A stretch of 8,105 nucleotides of DNA, taken from assembly GCA_029261435.1 (NCBI GenBank), contig JAJDBI010000066.1, positions 1-8,105 on the forward strand, in the 5' to 3' direction. The stretch's first letter is position 1. The number at the start of each line of letters is the position of its first letter. Origin of the DNA: Nitrospinaceae bacterium. Its GTDB lineage: Bacteria > Nitrospinota > Nitrospinia > Nitrospinales > VA-1. The translations under genes were made by a program, and so were the position numbers. Positions 1-6,142 of the stretch are shown here, in pieces. The notes under the pieces are model-generated. The model was given only the letters and a program-made list of their open reading frames with translations. It was not told where the DNA came from and did not search any database.

Positions 1-31
1 CCAATAGCCACTTGGTACGGTTACTTGGCAT
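1..31 (-). CDS. 5' end of a divergent gene leaving the left edge
   Basis: Only ten codons are visible (MPSNRTKWLL), so the product cannot be identified. The start is well supported: an ideal Shine-Dalgarno, AAAGGAGG on the minus strand at 47-40, sits 8 nt before the ATG at 31-29. The gene points away from the LexA/CI-type repressor at 315-1004 and shares its control region. In phages and integrative elements this is where an early gene under repressor control lies (a Cro/Ner-like regulator, a transposase or an antirepressor). That role is inferred from position only. The start codon and ribosome binding site lie in the loop of a 10-bp inverted repeat, described separately. Confidence 0.7.
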   Translation of the reverse strand, partial: MPSNRTKWLL

Positions 32-59
32 TTGTATATCCTCCTTTGACCAAGTAACC
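19..59 (-). promoter_or_regulatory. Inverted repeat enclosing the ribosome binding site and start codon
   Basis: GGTTACTTGG at 19-28 is perfectly complementary to CCAAGTAACC at 50-59. The 21-nt interval contains the whole Shine-Dalgarno (40-47) and the ATG (29-31) of the left-edge gene. As RNA, the leftward transcript could fold into a 10-bp stem with the initiation signals in the loop. As DNA, the two arms could be repressor half-sites. The arms are seen directly; which of the two roles applies is not decidable here. Confidence 0.55.
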
Positions 60-72
60 CCTTCGGGCATGG

Positions 73-101
73 ATTCTATACCACTTTGGTTTTTATTTAA
101 A
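73..101 (-). promoter_or_regulatory. Candidate leftward promoter with an operator-like site in its spacer
   Basis: On the minus strand, TTTAAA (101-96, four of six consensus bases) and TAGAAT (78-73, five of six) are separated by 17 bp, about 40 nt before the start of the left-edge gene. The spacer contains CCAAAGTGG (89-81), related to CCAAGTGG (15-8) and to the CCAAGTAACC arms at 19-28 and 50-59. A repressor bound there would block RNA polymerase. The promoter is a consensus match by eye, not proven. Confidence 0.4.
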
Positions 102-168
102 ACCTGCATTGCCTATTTCCTAAAACCGATATAAAATAGAAACACGAATAAAAAACGAAAACTAGGGT

Positions 169-212
169 CCTGAAAAAAACGGATCAAAAAGCTTCTCTTA
201 TCCGTTCTCAGG
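169..212. promoter_or_regulatory. Imperfect dyad in the divergent control region
   Basis: ACGGAT (179-184) pairs with ATCCGT (200-205) around a centre near 192. Outside these, CCTGA (169-173) pairs with TCAGG (208-212), with unequal unpaired stretches between inner and outer arms. It lies upstream of the repressor gene and its candidate promoter, so it may be an operator for autoregulation. It has no T-tract and is not a terminator. Confidence 0.35.
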
Positions 213-230
213 TAATCAAAAAATTAAATT

Positions 231-260
231 TTGCTTGTAAGTATATATATCGTGTATAAT
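231..260 (+). promoter_or_regulatory. Candidate promoter of the repressor gene
   Basis: A perfect TATAAT lies at 255-260, with a weak TTGCTT at 231-236 (only the TTG matches) 18 bp upstream. A second TATAAT occurs at 267-272. The region is very AT-rich, so chance matches are possible. The expected transcript would have a leader of roughly 45 nt before the ATG at 315. Confidence 0.4.
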
Positions 261-314
261 TATTCTTATAATATAAATGAATCATTACTACTTGTCAAGA
301 GAAATAGGAATAAA

Positions 315-1004
315 ATGAATGCTGTGTCGGAAGTGATTGAAAAGATTAAGAAGATGAAAGGAATTAAAACAAAAGAAAAGGTATATGAGTTACTCGGTAC
401 AACTAGGAATTCTATTTTCAACAGGCAAAGAAGAAACAAATTTCCCTACCAAGAAATAGTTACATATTGTTTGCGTGAGAATATAGATATAAATGAACTA
501 CTTACAAACCAGTCTTCAGCGGGAAAAACAAATATAAAACAAATAAGAACCGGCACAATTCCTACCGAACAAGCACAACCCAGTGAGAAAGAAGAGTATG
601 TATTTGTCCCAAAATACGATGTCCAGGTTTCGGCGGGGCAAGGCTCTCTAATCCATAGCGAACAAATAGTGAGTCATTTAGCTTTTCAAGAAAACTGGAT
701 AAGGCAGGAATTAGGAATCGATCCCAATCAAATTGTACTGATTCAAGCCGTTGGTGACTCGATGAATCCAACTTTTAATGCGGGCGCGTTACTTCTCGTG
801 AACACAAAAGTAAACCAAATAAAAAACGATTCAATTTATGTGATCAATAGAGACGATGAACTGATAGTAAAGCGAATTCAGGATTTATGGAATGGGCAGA
901 TAAAAATCAAAAGTGATAATCCTAAATATGAACCACTCATAATCCAAAAAACAGATGCTATAAAAATTGTAGGCGAAGTTGTTTGGATCGGACAGAAAAA
1001 TTGA
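315..1004 (+). CDS. LexA/CI-type repressor with S24 self-cleavage domain
   Basis: The 229-residue protein is a DNA-binding transcriptional repressor of the phage CI / LexA-like kind. Residues about 1-66 form the helix-turn-helix domain, with the recognition helix near RNSIFNRQRR (31-40) and the CI-family feature FPYQEIV...INELL (43-63). A polar linker (67-95) leads to a peptidase S24 domain. That domain has the Ala107-Gly108 cleavage site in VSAGQG, the nucleophile Ser149 in GDSM, and the general base Lys186 in LIVKRI, all aligning with LexA. With all three present, RecA-stimulated self-cleavage after DNA damage is likely (inference). The ATG at 315 is preferred because AGGAA (306-310) precedes it and the helix-turn-helix begins there. 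The reading frame runs 28 codons further upstream from a TTG, with no ribosome binding site. The gene is AT-rich relative to the lipoprotein cluster, which suits transfer. It converges with the ankyrin lipoprotein gene, 49 nt away. Confidence 0.93.
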   Translation: MNAVSEVIEKIKKMKGIKTKEKVYELLGTTRNSIFNRQRRNKFPYQEIVTYCLRENIDINELLTNQSSAGKTNIKQIRTGTIPTEQAQPSEKEEYVFVPKYDVQVSAGQGSLIHSEQIVSHLAFQENWIRQELGIDPNQIVLIQAVGDSMNPTFNAGALLLVNTKVNQIKNDSIYVINRDDELIVKRIQDLWNGQIKIKSDNPKYEPLIIQKTDAIKIVGEVVWIGQKN

Positions 1005-1053
1005 ACCTATCTTTTAACTCTGGATCGAAAGAAGGGTGAACTTTGAAAATCCA

Positions 1054-1737
1054 CTATTTAGCACCCTTGGCTTTTAGAACTTCCTCAACGCCTGCAAATC
1101 CATTATCCACAGCAAGTTTTAAAGGGCTTTGTCCTTTCCACAGGCCCTTTCTGCTTTCCAAATTGGGATTGGCACCCTTTTCCAATAACAGTTCAACCAT
1201 ATCAAACCCCTGAAGAGACACTGCGAGGATTAAAGGAGTACCTCCTGTTCCATCACGGCCCTCGGGATCGCCTTTTTGGTTCTCCAAGTTGGGATCGATG
1301 TCCTCCTTATCCAACAATATTTTAACCATATCCAACTTTTCAAGTGATACCGCAAGCGTCAAAGGGGTGCCTCCTTTGACCCTGACCTTGTTTGTCTCCA
1401 AGTTGGGGTCAGCACCCTCATCCAGCAGGAGTTTTAACATTTCCGGGCTGTCTTGTTTAATGGCTGAGACCAACCCGTAAGCTGTTGCGTCTCGATTTTT
1501 GGATATCCCGGCAGTCAGAAATAAATCAACAATTTTCGAGTCTGCCTCAGAAACAGCTTTTCCAAAACCTTTCGCATCAAAACTGAAGCCCAAAGCCTGT
1601 ATTTCTTTTCTGGCCTCCAGTTCGGGATCTCCACAAGCATTCAAGGCGAATAGGGTAATCATCAACAACAAAATATAAAAACAATTTCTCTTTATGATGC
1701 CCGACTGTGGATGTTTTATGTTTATTGGCGTTGCCAT
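1054..1737 (-). CDS. Ankyrin-repeat lipoprotein
   Basis: The 227-residue protein has a signal peptide (hydrophobic core about 20-33) ending in the lipobox LNAC, with Cys35 as the lipidated residue. The rest is ankyrin repeats: a degenerate one at about 50-80, then about 84-114, 122-152, 165-193 and 202-227. Typical signatures are GTPLTLAV (123-130), GTPLILAV (166-173) and DEGADPNLE (106-114). Ankyrin repeats bind other proteins, so a periplasmic or outer-membrane-anchored binding role is likely; the partner is unknown. At DNA level the repeats show as TCCAA(G/A)TTGGG at 1157, 1283 and 1397. The start is supported by GAGGAG (1751-1746), 8 nt before the ATG. It is the last gene of the minus-strand series, 124 nt after the preceding one. 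No obvious terminator is seen between it and the convergent repressor gene. Confidence 0.9.
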   Translation of the reverse strand: MATPINIKHPQSGIIKRNCFYILLLMITLFALNACGDPELEARKEIQALGFSFDAKGFGKAVSEADSKIVDLFLTAGISKNRDATAYGLVSAIKQDSPEMLKLLLDEGADPNLETNKVRVKGGTPLTLAVSLEKLDMVKILLDKEDIDPNLENQKGDPEGRDGTGGTPLILAVSLQGFDMVELLLEKGANPNLESRKGLWKGQSPLKLAVDNGFAGVEEVLKAKGAK

Positions 1738-1861
1738 ATCGTCTTCTCCTCGTTCCCTGGTTGTCTGTCAGTTCTATAAAATAATAGTTACTTTAGAAAT
1801 AGTTATCGTAAGAGTAGGTTTTTTATTCACTCGTTTTTCAATCCTCAATCCTAACGCTATA

Positions 1862-2335
1862 TCAAGAGTGACCCCCATGGTGAGAGTGAGGAGGGTCGGT
1901 GATCGTGAGGCTTACATTTGCTTTGCGTAGCCGAAGAGTCTGCCGGGAGCCCACGTCACCTAATTCATTATAACCATTGTTGGCGATTCTGTTAAGACTA
2001 GGGAGTTCCAGTTGGTTTCCGTTCCGATATACCACTAAGATGTAACCGTAAATTATTTCCGGTCGATATTCGTGCCGAACTTGGGCACAGGCCGCACCTG
2101 GCCCAGTGAATCCACCTTGAGCATACCTCTTGTTTTTTGCTTTGAGAACGAAAGTGGCGGTCCGGCTATAAGAACCTCCATGGGGGATGGTTATTCGATT
2201 GAGCTGTGCCTGGCAATTTTGGTAGCTTTGTTCGATTGTGTTGAGGGATGAATTTCCCCCACCACTTGTGGTCAGCACCTTAACCGCACAGCCTTGCAAA
2301 AGGAGAATGATTAAAACCTGAATGAGAGATCTCAT
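1862..2335 (-). CDS. Small lipoprotein with a His-rich C-terminus, function unknown
   Basis: The 157-residue protein starts with a short signal sequence whose lipobox is LLQGC (Cys16). I do not recognise the mature part. It contains Cys41 and Cys83, a YGYILVVYRNGNQLELPSL segment, and a tail PPHSHHGGHS with four histidines that could bind metal (inference). The ATG at 2335 has only a weak AAGGG upstream. A much stronger ribosome binding site, AAGGAGG (2376-2370), serves an ATG at 2363 whose frame stops after seven codons, 4 nt before this start. Removing one base from GGG (2343-2345) would join the two in one frame and give a longer Lys-rich signal peptide, so the annotated 5' end may be frameshifted or translation-coupled. 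It is probably co-transcribed with the membrane protein gene at 2406-2681. Confidence 0.75.
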   Translation of the reverse strand: MRSLIQVLIILLLQGCAVKVLTTSGGGNSSLNTIEQSYQNCQAQLNRITIPHGGSYSRTATFVLKAKNKRYAQGGFTGPGAACAQVRHEYRPEIIYGYILVVYRNGNQLELPSLNRIANNGYNELGDVGSRQTLRLRKANVSLTITDPPHSHHGGHS

Positions 2336-2339
2336 GAAT

Positions 2340-2363
2340 TTACCCTTTTAGATTTTTTCCCAT
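2340..2363 (-). CDS. Seven-codon leader ORF (MGKNLKG) before the His-tailed lipoprotein
   Basis: AAGGAGG (2376-2370) with 6-nt spacing precedes ATG at 2363. The frame reads MGKNLKG and stops at TAA (2342-2340), 4 nt before the next ATG. This is the best ribosome binding site in this part of the window, yet it serves only seven codons. Either it is a leader peptide that feeds ribosomes to the lipoprotein start by coupling, or it is the original start of that gene separated by a one-base indel. The one-base-corrected reading would be MGKNLKGKFMRSLIQ, a normal charged n-region, which favours the second view. Confidence 0.45.
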   Translation of the reverse strand: MGKNLKG

Positions 2364-2405
2364 AGCTTGCCTCCTTGGAATTGCTTCTCTTATGGATTCA
2401 AGTTC

Positions 2406-2681
2406 TCACTGAGAAGAAGTGCCAGGCTTGACGGCTGCAAGAATTTCCTCCTGAATTTCTTTTTGATCCAGAAATACAGAGATCAACTGGCCCAAGGCGA
2501 TCAAAGGAATCCCAATGATTAGTCCGGTGAGCAGGCCAGCAAAAAAACCGCCGACAACTCCAACCTGCTGGCCTCCACCAATCCAACCCGCTATAAACAG
2601 GATAATAATGATTACCCAACCAAATCCGCTGATCATGTTGCTTAGGGTTCTTAACGTATTGTAGTTTTTTTTCTGATACAT
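2406..2681 (-). CDS. Small two-helix membrane protein, Gly-rich, function unknown
   Basis: The 91-residue protein has two predicted membrane segments, about 18-34 (GFGWVIIIILFIAGWIG) and about 39-64 (Gly-rich, with VVGGFFAGLLTGLIIG). An amphipathic stretch ending in Lys/Glu residues (65-83) and a short polar tail follow. This resembles widespread small hydrophobic proteins with no firm function. The start is supported by AAGGGAG (2695-2689), 7 nt before the ATG. Its promoter/leader is a near copy of the one before the FGE-like lipoprotein gene at 2987-3706, so both probably respond to the same signal. The lipoprotein gene at 1862-2335 follows within about 40-70 nt and is likely in the same transcript. 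Confidence 0.75.
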   Translation of the reverse strand: MYQKKNYNTLRTLSNMISGFGWVIIIILFIAGWIGGGQQVGVVGGFFAGLLTGLIIGIPLIALGQLISVFLDQKEIQEEILAAVKPGTSSQ

Positions 2682-2683
2682 TC

Positions 2684-2733
2684 CGTTTCTCCCTTGCTTA
2701 ATATTATTTAATCGAGAGTTTCTATTTGAAAAT
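2684..2733 (-). repeat. Duplicated promoter/leader, copy A
   Basis: This copy lies immediately before the membrane protein gene. It shares with copy B (3709-3761) a 16-nt block holding the ribosome binding site (2684-2699) and a perfectly identical 30-nt block (2704-2733). On the minus strand the 30-nt block reads TTTTCA, then 17 bp, then AAATAA. This could be a weak -35/-10 pair, which would place the transcription start shortly before the gene. Homology stops at the start codon. Confidence 0.8.
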
Positions 2734-2986
2734 CAAAACTCCTCTATTTATCCCGATTACTAAATGTTGAAAATAAACTTCCAATAAACGCTAACAGGGC
2801 CGCCTTGGAAATACCCGACTATGAATATTTCCTGCGAATAATAGGACCATGACTATTTTAAAAACTATCCACCGGCTCTCCTTTATAGGGTAGAAAAATT
2901 TTCAAGATGCACCCATCCCCATTTCTTCAGGTCTTAATTTATGCAGATATCACCCGTTCAGTTTTGCCGTTTGGCGTATTCTGTCA
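2734..2986. other. Non-coding gap between the FGE-like lipoprotein and membrane protein genes
   Basis: Apart from weak similarity to the sequence beyond copy B up to about 2771, I see no gene here. On the minus strand an AAGGAG (near 2882-2877) precedes a GTG at 2872, but that frame stops after four codons. No T-tailed hairpin was found that would end the FGE-like lipoprotein transcript. Confidence 0.5.
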
Positions 2987-3706
2987 CTAAGACTTGGAGG
3001 GAATATCATACGCGCAACGAAACCCGAGGAGTTTATCCTTACCATTAATAACATAATAGCCGCGGGTGGCGGAGGAGCCGAAACCGCCGCGCCTGACTTT
3101 AAGTTGCCCACTAGATGGTCCTTGGGGGTCGGTAGAAGGGGAAGACTTGTAATAGTTATAACCATACCAATCCTGGACCCATTCACCTACATTACCCGAC
3201 ATATCGTACAGACCGTAAGCGTTGGGTTTCTTCTCCCCTACCGGATGTGTTTCCTCGCTAAACCACGCGTAATCCCCACTATCTTCATCGCCCCAATAAT
3301 AGTTCGTGATCGTCCCTCCGCGCGCCGCGTATTCCCACTCAGCTTCGGTCGGCAGGCGTTTTTCTAACTTTTCGCAGTACTGCTTCGACTCGTGCCAAGT
3401 CACCTGCTCAACAGGCCGATCGGCTCCTTTAAAATGCGACGGGTTAATGCCCATCACGCCCTCGTAGTCGGCCTGGGTCACCTCGTACTTGTCCATATAA
3501 AACGCGCCCAACGCCACGTCGTGTACCGGCCTTTCTTCATCCTGATTACTATCAGCTGAGCCCATCATAAACTCGCCGGCGGGGATCGAAACCATATTCT
3601 CGGGTTTGGAACAGGAAACAATACTGCCCATCAACACAACCACCACTGCAACTTGGAAGGAAAACTTAAACCACCTTTGAATCCGGCAAAAACCTGACTC
3701 ATTCAT
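2987..3706 (-). CDS. FGE-sulfatase-like (SUMF1 family) lipoprotein, catalytic cysteines absent
   Basis: The 239-residue protein has a signal peptide with hydrophobic core about 18-29 and lipobox IVSC (Cys32). Residues about 38-233 form an FGE-sulfatase (SUMF1-type) domain: IPAGEFMMGS (41-50), KYEVTQADY (73-81), RLPTEAEWEYAARGG (117-131), YGLYDMSGNVGEWV (164-177), VRRGGF (204-209) and LGFRCA (227-232). True formylglycine-generating enzymes carry two active-site cysteines after the RGG(S/G) motif. Here that stretch is GGFGSSATRGYYV, with none. The domain is therefore probably a binding or structural version, as in many exported relatives. It is related to the C-terminal domain of the protein at 3880-5706. 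The start is supported by AAGGGAG (3720-3714) and the duplicated leader before it. Confidence 0.92.
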   Translation of the reverse strand: MNESGFCRIQRWFKFSFQVAVVVVLMGSIVSCSKPENMVSIPAGEFMMGSADSNQDEERPVHDVALGAFYMDKYEVTQADYEGVMGINPSHFKGADRPVEQVTWHESKQYCEKLEKRLPTEAEWEYAARGGTITNYYWGDEDSGDYAWFSEETHPVGEKKPNAYGLYDMSGNVGEWVQDWYGYNYYKSSPSTDPQGPSSGQLKVRRGGFGSSATRGYYVINGKDKLLGFRCAYDIPSKS

Positions 3707-3708
3707 TT

Positions 3709-3761
3709 CGTTTCTCCCTTGCTTGATAAATTTATTTAATCGAGAGTTTCTATTTGAAAAT
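3709..3761 (-). repeat. Duplicated promoter/leader, copy B
   Basis: This is the second copy of the segment before the membrane protein gene, located before the FGE-like lipoprotein. The ribosome-binding block (3709-3724) and the 30-nt block (3732-3761) match copy A exactly; the spacer between them is 3 nt longer. Similarity continues weakly through ACTCCTC (3766-3772) toward about 3799. Both copies begin two bases upstream of the respective ATG, so a regulatory segment rather than a gene was duplicated. Confidence 0.8.
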
Positions 3762-3801
3762 TAATACTCCTCGAAATTCATCCTGGCAACCCTGTTGAAT
3801 C

Positions 3802-3845
3802 CTCCTCACATTGAGAGGAGTGTGGGGGCATATTCATGCCCCCAC
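3802..3845 (-). terminator. Tandem hairpins after the 608-residue protein gene
   Basis: The first hairpin in transcript order has a perfect 10-bp stem: GTGGGGGCAT (3822-3831) with ATGCCCCCAC (3836-3845) and a 4-nt loop. One base further is a second one, CTCCTC (3802-3807) with GAGGAG (3815-3820) and a 7-nt loop. They lie 35 nt past the stop of the gene at 3880-5706 and before the promoter region of the next gene. No T-run follows on either strand, so a classical intrinsic terminator is not shown. They could slow RNA polymerase, protect the mRNA 3' end, or belong to a genome-wide palindromic repeat family. Confidence 0.5.
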
Positions 3846-3879
3846 CCACCAGCACGGTGCCTCCGCCAAATGCGAAAAT

Positions 3880-5706
3880 CTACTGCACACATCGGAAACC
3901 AAGAGCTGGCCCTTTTTGGTCCGGGAAAGCACGGTGGCGACGGCGATGCTCTAAACTTTCTAAACTGTCAAAATATCCCCCTCCTCGAATTACGCGCTGG
4001 CTTCCCCTCTCGGGTCCTTGAGGGTTTTTCGCTGCTCCTCTTTCATAGTCACGAAACCAATCTGCCACCCACTCCTTGACGTTACCTGACATATCGAACA
4101 GTCCCCAGTCGTTCGGTTCTTTTTCTCCAACAGGATGGGTTTTCCTCGGTGAGTTTTTTTTATACCAGGCATAGTTGTCACCTTCACCATTTCCCCAGTA
4201 AAACTTTGAGGTCGTTCCAGCCCTTGCTGCGTATTCCCACTCTGCCTCTGTGGGCAACCGTTTACCGACTTTTTCGCAAAATTCTTTAGCATCAACCCAA
4301 GTAACCCGTTCCACCGGGCAAAGCGGGCAATTCTTGTGACCGCTTGGATTCTGTCCACCCATCACGACTGTGAATATGGCTTGGGTTACCTCGGTTTTGT
4401 CCATGGCAAACTCGTTTAATCGGACAGGGTGTTCATATTTTAGAGCGTATTTTCCCTCCCCCATCATAAACTTGCCAGCTGGAATGAGAACCGAGTTTTT
4501 CTTATAGGCCGCAATCATGGCTTTAATTTTGGCATCTCTTTCATTCTTCTTGCCCTTGCGAACGTCCGCGATGAGTTGTTTAGCTTCGGCGTTGCCCGAA
4601 TCTATCGCCAGCGTCGCTTTTGCCTCTTGAACTGCCTCTTCCCATCGTTTGGCACTCAACGCAGTTTTTCCCTTCGCGATATGTGCCGCTATCAACGTTT
4701 TTTGTTGGGCTTCGTCATTCGCCGCTTTTCTCTTTGCTTTAGCTTCTCTTTCCATCGCCTTTCTCTTTTCGGCGGCGGCTCTTGCCATCGCTTCGGCTTC
4801 TTTTAATTCCTTCTCACTTTCAATTTCATCCTTCTTCACTCGCTCGGCTTTAGCCATAATTTGTGTTGCTTCTAGGTTCTCCGGGTCTAAAGCCAATGCT
4901 GTTTCCGCCTGCATGATGGCTTCGTTCCATTGTTTTTGCGACATCGCACTTTTTGCTTTCTCGACATAGCCTTGCGCTTTATTTCTTTTTCGGGCTACTT
5001 TTGCATCCTGTATCCCCTGCTCAACGTCAATGATAATTTGTTTGGCGTTGGCGTTGGTTTTATCCAGAGCCAAGGTCGCGTCGGCCTCCATGATTGCATT
5101 GTCCCATTGCTTGGCACTCAAGGCTTTTCGCGCAGAGGCAAGCGAGTTTTTAACTAATTGTCCTTGTTGAACAATTATCCGTCCCCTGACACTTGTTGCA
5201 GAACTGCTTCCAATCTCATACACGCCAGGGGGCAGGAGCGTAACCGGAACAAGACGCAACATGGAAGGTTTCCCCTTTATGGGTTTAACCCGACACTTCC
5301 ACTTGCGTTTTGACTTTCTCCATTTCCCTCCAACATATTTCAACTCCGAAACCTGCCAACCTTTGCTGATACTGCTGACCTGTTGATCGTATAAAACAAA
5401 TTCCACCTGCTCGTCTACGTTCTTTGGGTCGCTATCTTTGTCTAACTCGATTGTGTTTTTTCCATGAAGCGCAAAGAGCCCGAAGAATTCAGGGGTTTTA
5501 ATTTTTTTGTCCGGCAAAGAATTTCGTTTCTTTGAGTTCGCCGCTAAACCCAAATCGGCGACTGATAAAGCAAACAGGCAGGATAGAAAAATGACTAAAC
5601 CAAGCTTTACCATTTGGACATTAAAACCCATAAAAGGCCGAACTGATGGAACGAACCTTTTTTGTAGATAGAAAGTTTTGTCTGGATTAGATTCAGGTTT
5701 CAACAT
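3880..5706 (-). CDS. Exported multidomain protein: new N-domain, TPR-like repeats, FGE-sulfatase-like domain
   Basis: The 608-residue protein begins with a long charged n-region and a hydrophobic segment (33-55), with likely cleavage near LGLAA/NS (55-56). No lipobox is evident. Residues about 70-184 form a domain shared with the lipoprotein at 6288-7430 (TPEFFGLFAL, NTIELDKDS, LPPGVYEI). Three TPR-like helical repeats follow at about 187-231, 246-290 and 342-386, each with an (S/A)(L/M)S(A/Q)K(Q/R)W core. A Lys/Glu/Ala-rich coiled-coil stretch (291-340) separates the last two. The C-terminus (405-608) is an FGE-sulfatase domain: IPAGKFMMG, KTEVTQA, RLPTEAEWEYAARAG, WGLFDMSGNVKEWV, VIRGGGYFD, LGFRC. 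The catalytic cysteine pair is missing (GGYFDSLESLEHRRR), so a binding role is likelier than formylglycine formation. The ATG at 5706 follows AGGGGGA, an acceptable ribosome binding site; Met26 and Met32 have none. Tandem hairpins follow the stop. Confidence 0.88.
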   Translation of the reverse strand: MLKPESNPDKTFYLQKRFVPSVRPFMGFNVQMVKLGLVIFLSCLFALSVADLGLAANSKKRNSLPDKKIKTPEFFGLFALHGKNTIELDKDSDPKNVDEQVEFVLYDQQVSSISKGWQVSELKYVGGKWRKSKRKWKCRVKPIKGKPSMLRLVPVTLLPPGVYEIGSSSATSVRGRIIVQQGQLVKNSLASARKALSAKQWDNAIMEADATLALDKTNANAKQIIIDVEQGIQDAKVARKRNKAQGYVEKAKSAMSQKQWNEAIMQAETALALDPENLEATQIMAKAERVKKDEIESEKELKEAEAMARAAAEKRKAMEREAKAKRKAANDEAQQKTLIAAHIAKGKTALSAKRWEEAVQEAKATLAIDSGNAEAKQLIADVRKGKKNERDAKIKAMIAAYKKNSVLIPAGKFMMGEGKYALKYEHPVRLNEFAMDKTEVTQAIFTVVMGGQNPSGHKNCPLCPVERVTWVDAKEFCEKVGKRLPTEAEWEYAARAGTTSKFYWGNGEGDNYAWYKKNSPRKTHPVGEKEPNDWGLFDMSGNVKEWVADWFRDYERGAAKNPQGPERGSQRVIRGGGYFDSLESLEHRRRHRAFPDQKGPALGFRCVQ

Positions 5707-5768
5707 TTACCCGTCCCCCTATGAATGATAGTTGTTAATTAGATATTTTTAATGCCTGTTTTTTTAAC

Positions 5769-5791
5769 GAACTTCTCCGGTCAGAGAGTTC
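5769..5791. promoter_or_regulatory. Bulged dyad upstream of the 608-residue protein gene
   Basis: GAACTTCTC (5769-5777) pairs with GAGAGTTC (5784-5791) with one bulged base and a 6-nt loop. It sits 63-85 nt upstream of the ATG at 5706, a usual place for an activator or repressor site. On the minus strand an A-run, not a T-run, follows, so it is not a terminator. Confidence 0.3.
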
Positions 5792-6142
5792 CTACAAACC
5801 TTGTCCTGTCTTTTCTTAAGTCGTAGTTGGTGAAACCAATTTTTGGGTCGACAATTGCGGATAATTGAAATGCAATATATCGATGTACCACATTTCGTGT
5901 ACCTTGATTTTGACAACCCTCTCAAAAATATTGGTCAAAGTCTAGCATTTAAAGTTTTGTCAAAAATGACCGTCATAAACAATTTTCAGGATTGCAAGCT
6001 AAAACAATTTGACACTTTTTATGTTCCAGTAATAGCAACGTTTGTGCCAAAATTGAGAATTCGAAGGCAGGGGTAGGAGGAATGAAGCGGGTAAAGGGAA
6101 TTCAGAGGGTTATGGCTGTAAGAGCACTGAGGTAAGGTGCTC

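Noticed and set aside
231..314. N-terminal extension of the repressor from a TTG at 231
   Set aside because: The added 28 residues precede the helix-turn-helix without homology, overlap the likely promoter, and lack a ribosome binding site.
1032..1068. AAGGGTG / CACCCTT inverted repeat between the convergent genes as a bidirectional terminator
   Set aside because: The stem is 7 bp with a 23-nt loop, no convincing T-tract follows on either side, and one arm lies inside the ankyrin gene.
1157..1407. TCCAAGTTGGG repeats at 1157, 1283 and 1397 as a CRISPR or DNA repeat array
   Set aside because: They encode the PNLE motif of successive ankyrin repeats and are explained by the protein repeat.
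2791..2872. Minus-strand GTG behind AAGGAG that seemed to start a small hydrophobic peptide
   Set aside because: On careful reading the five-T run puts a TAA after four codons (GTG GAT AGT TTT TAA), so there is no peptide.
5827..5844. TTGGT-GAA-ACCAA hairpin followed by TTTTT as a rightward terminator
   Set aside because: The stem is only 5 bp and A/T-rich, and there is no rightward gene upstream for it to end.
5870..6076. Plus-strand ORF of 68 codons from ATG (77 from a TTG at 5843)
   Set aside because: No ribosome binding site, no recognisable motif, and the only rightward frame in a leftward gene cluster. It is probably chance in an AT-rich gap.
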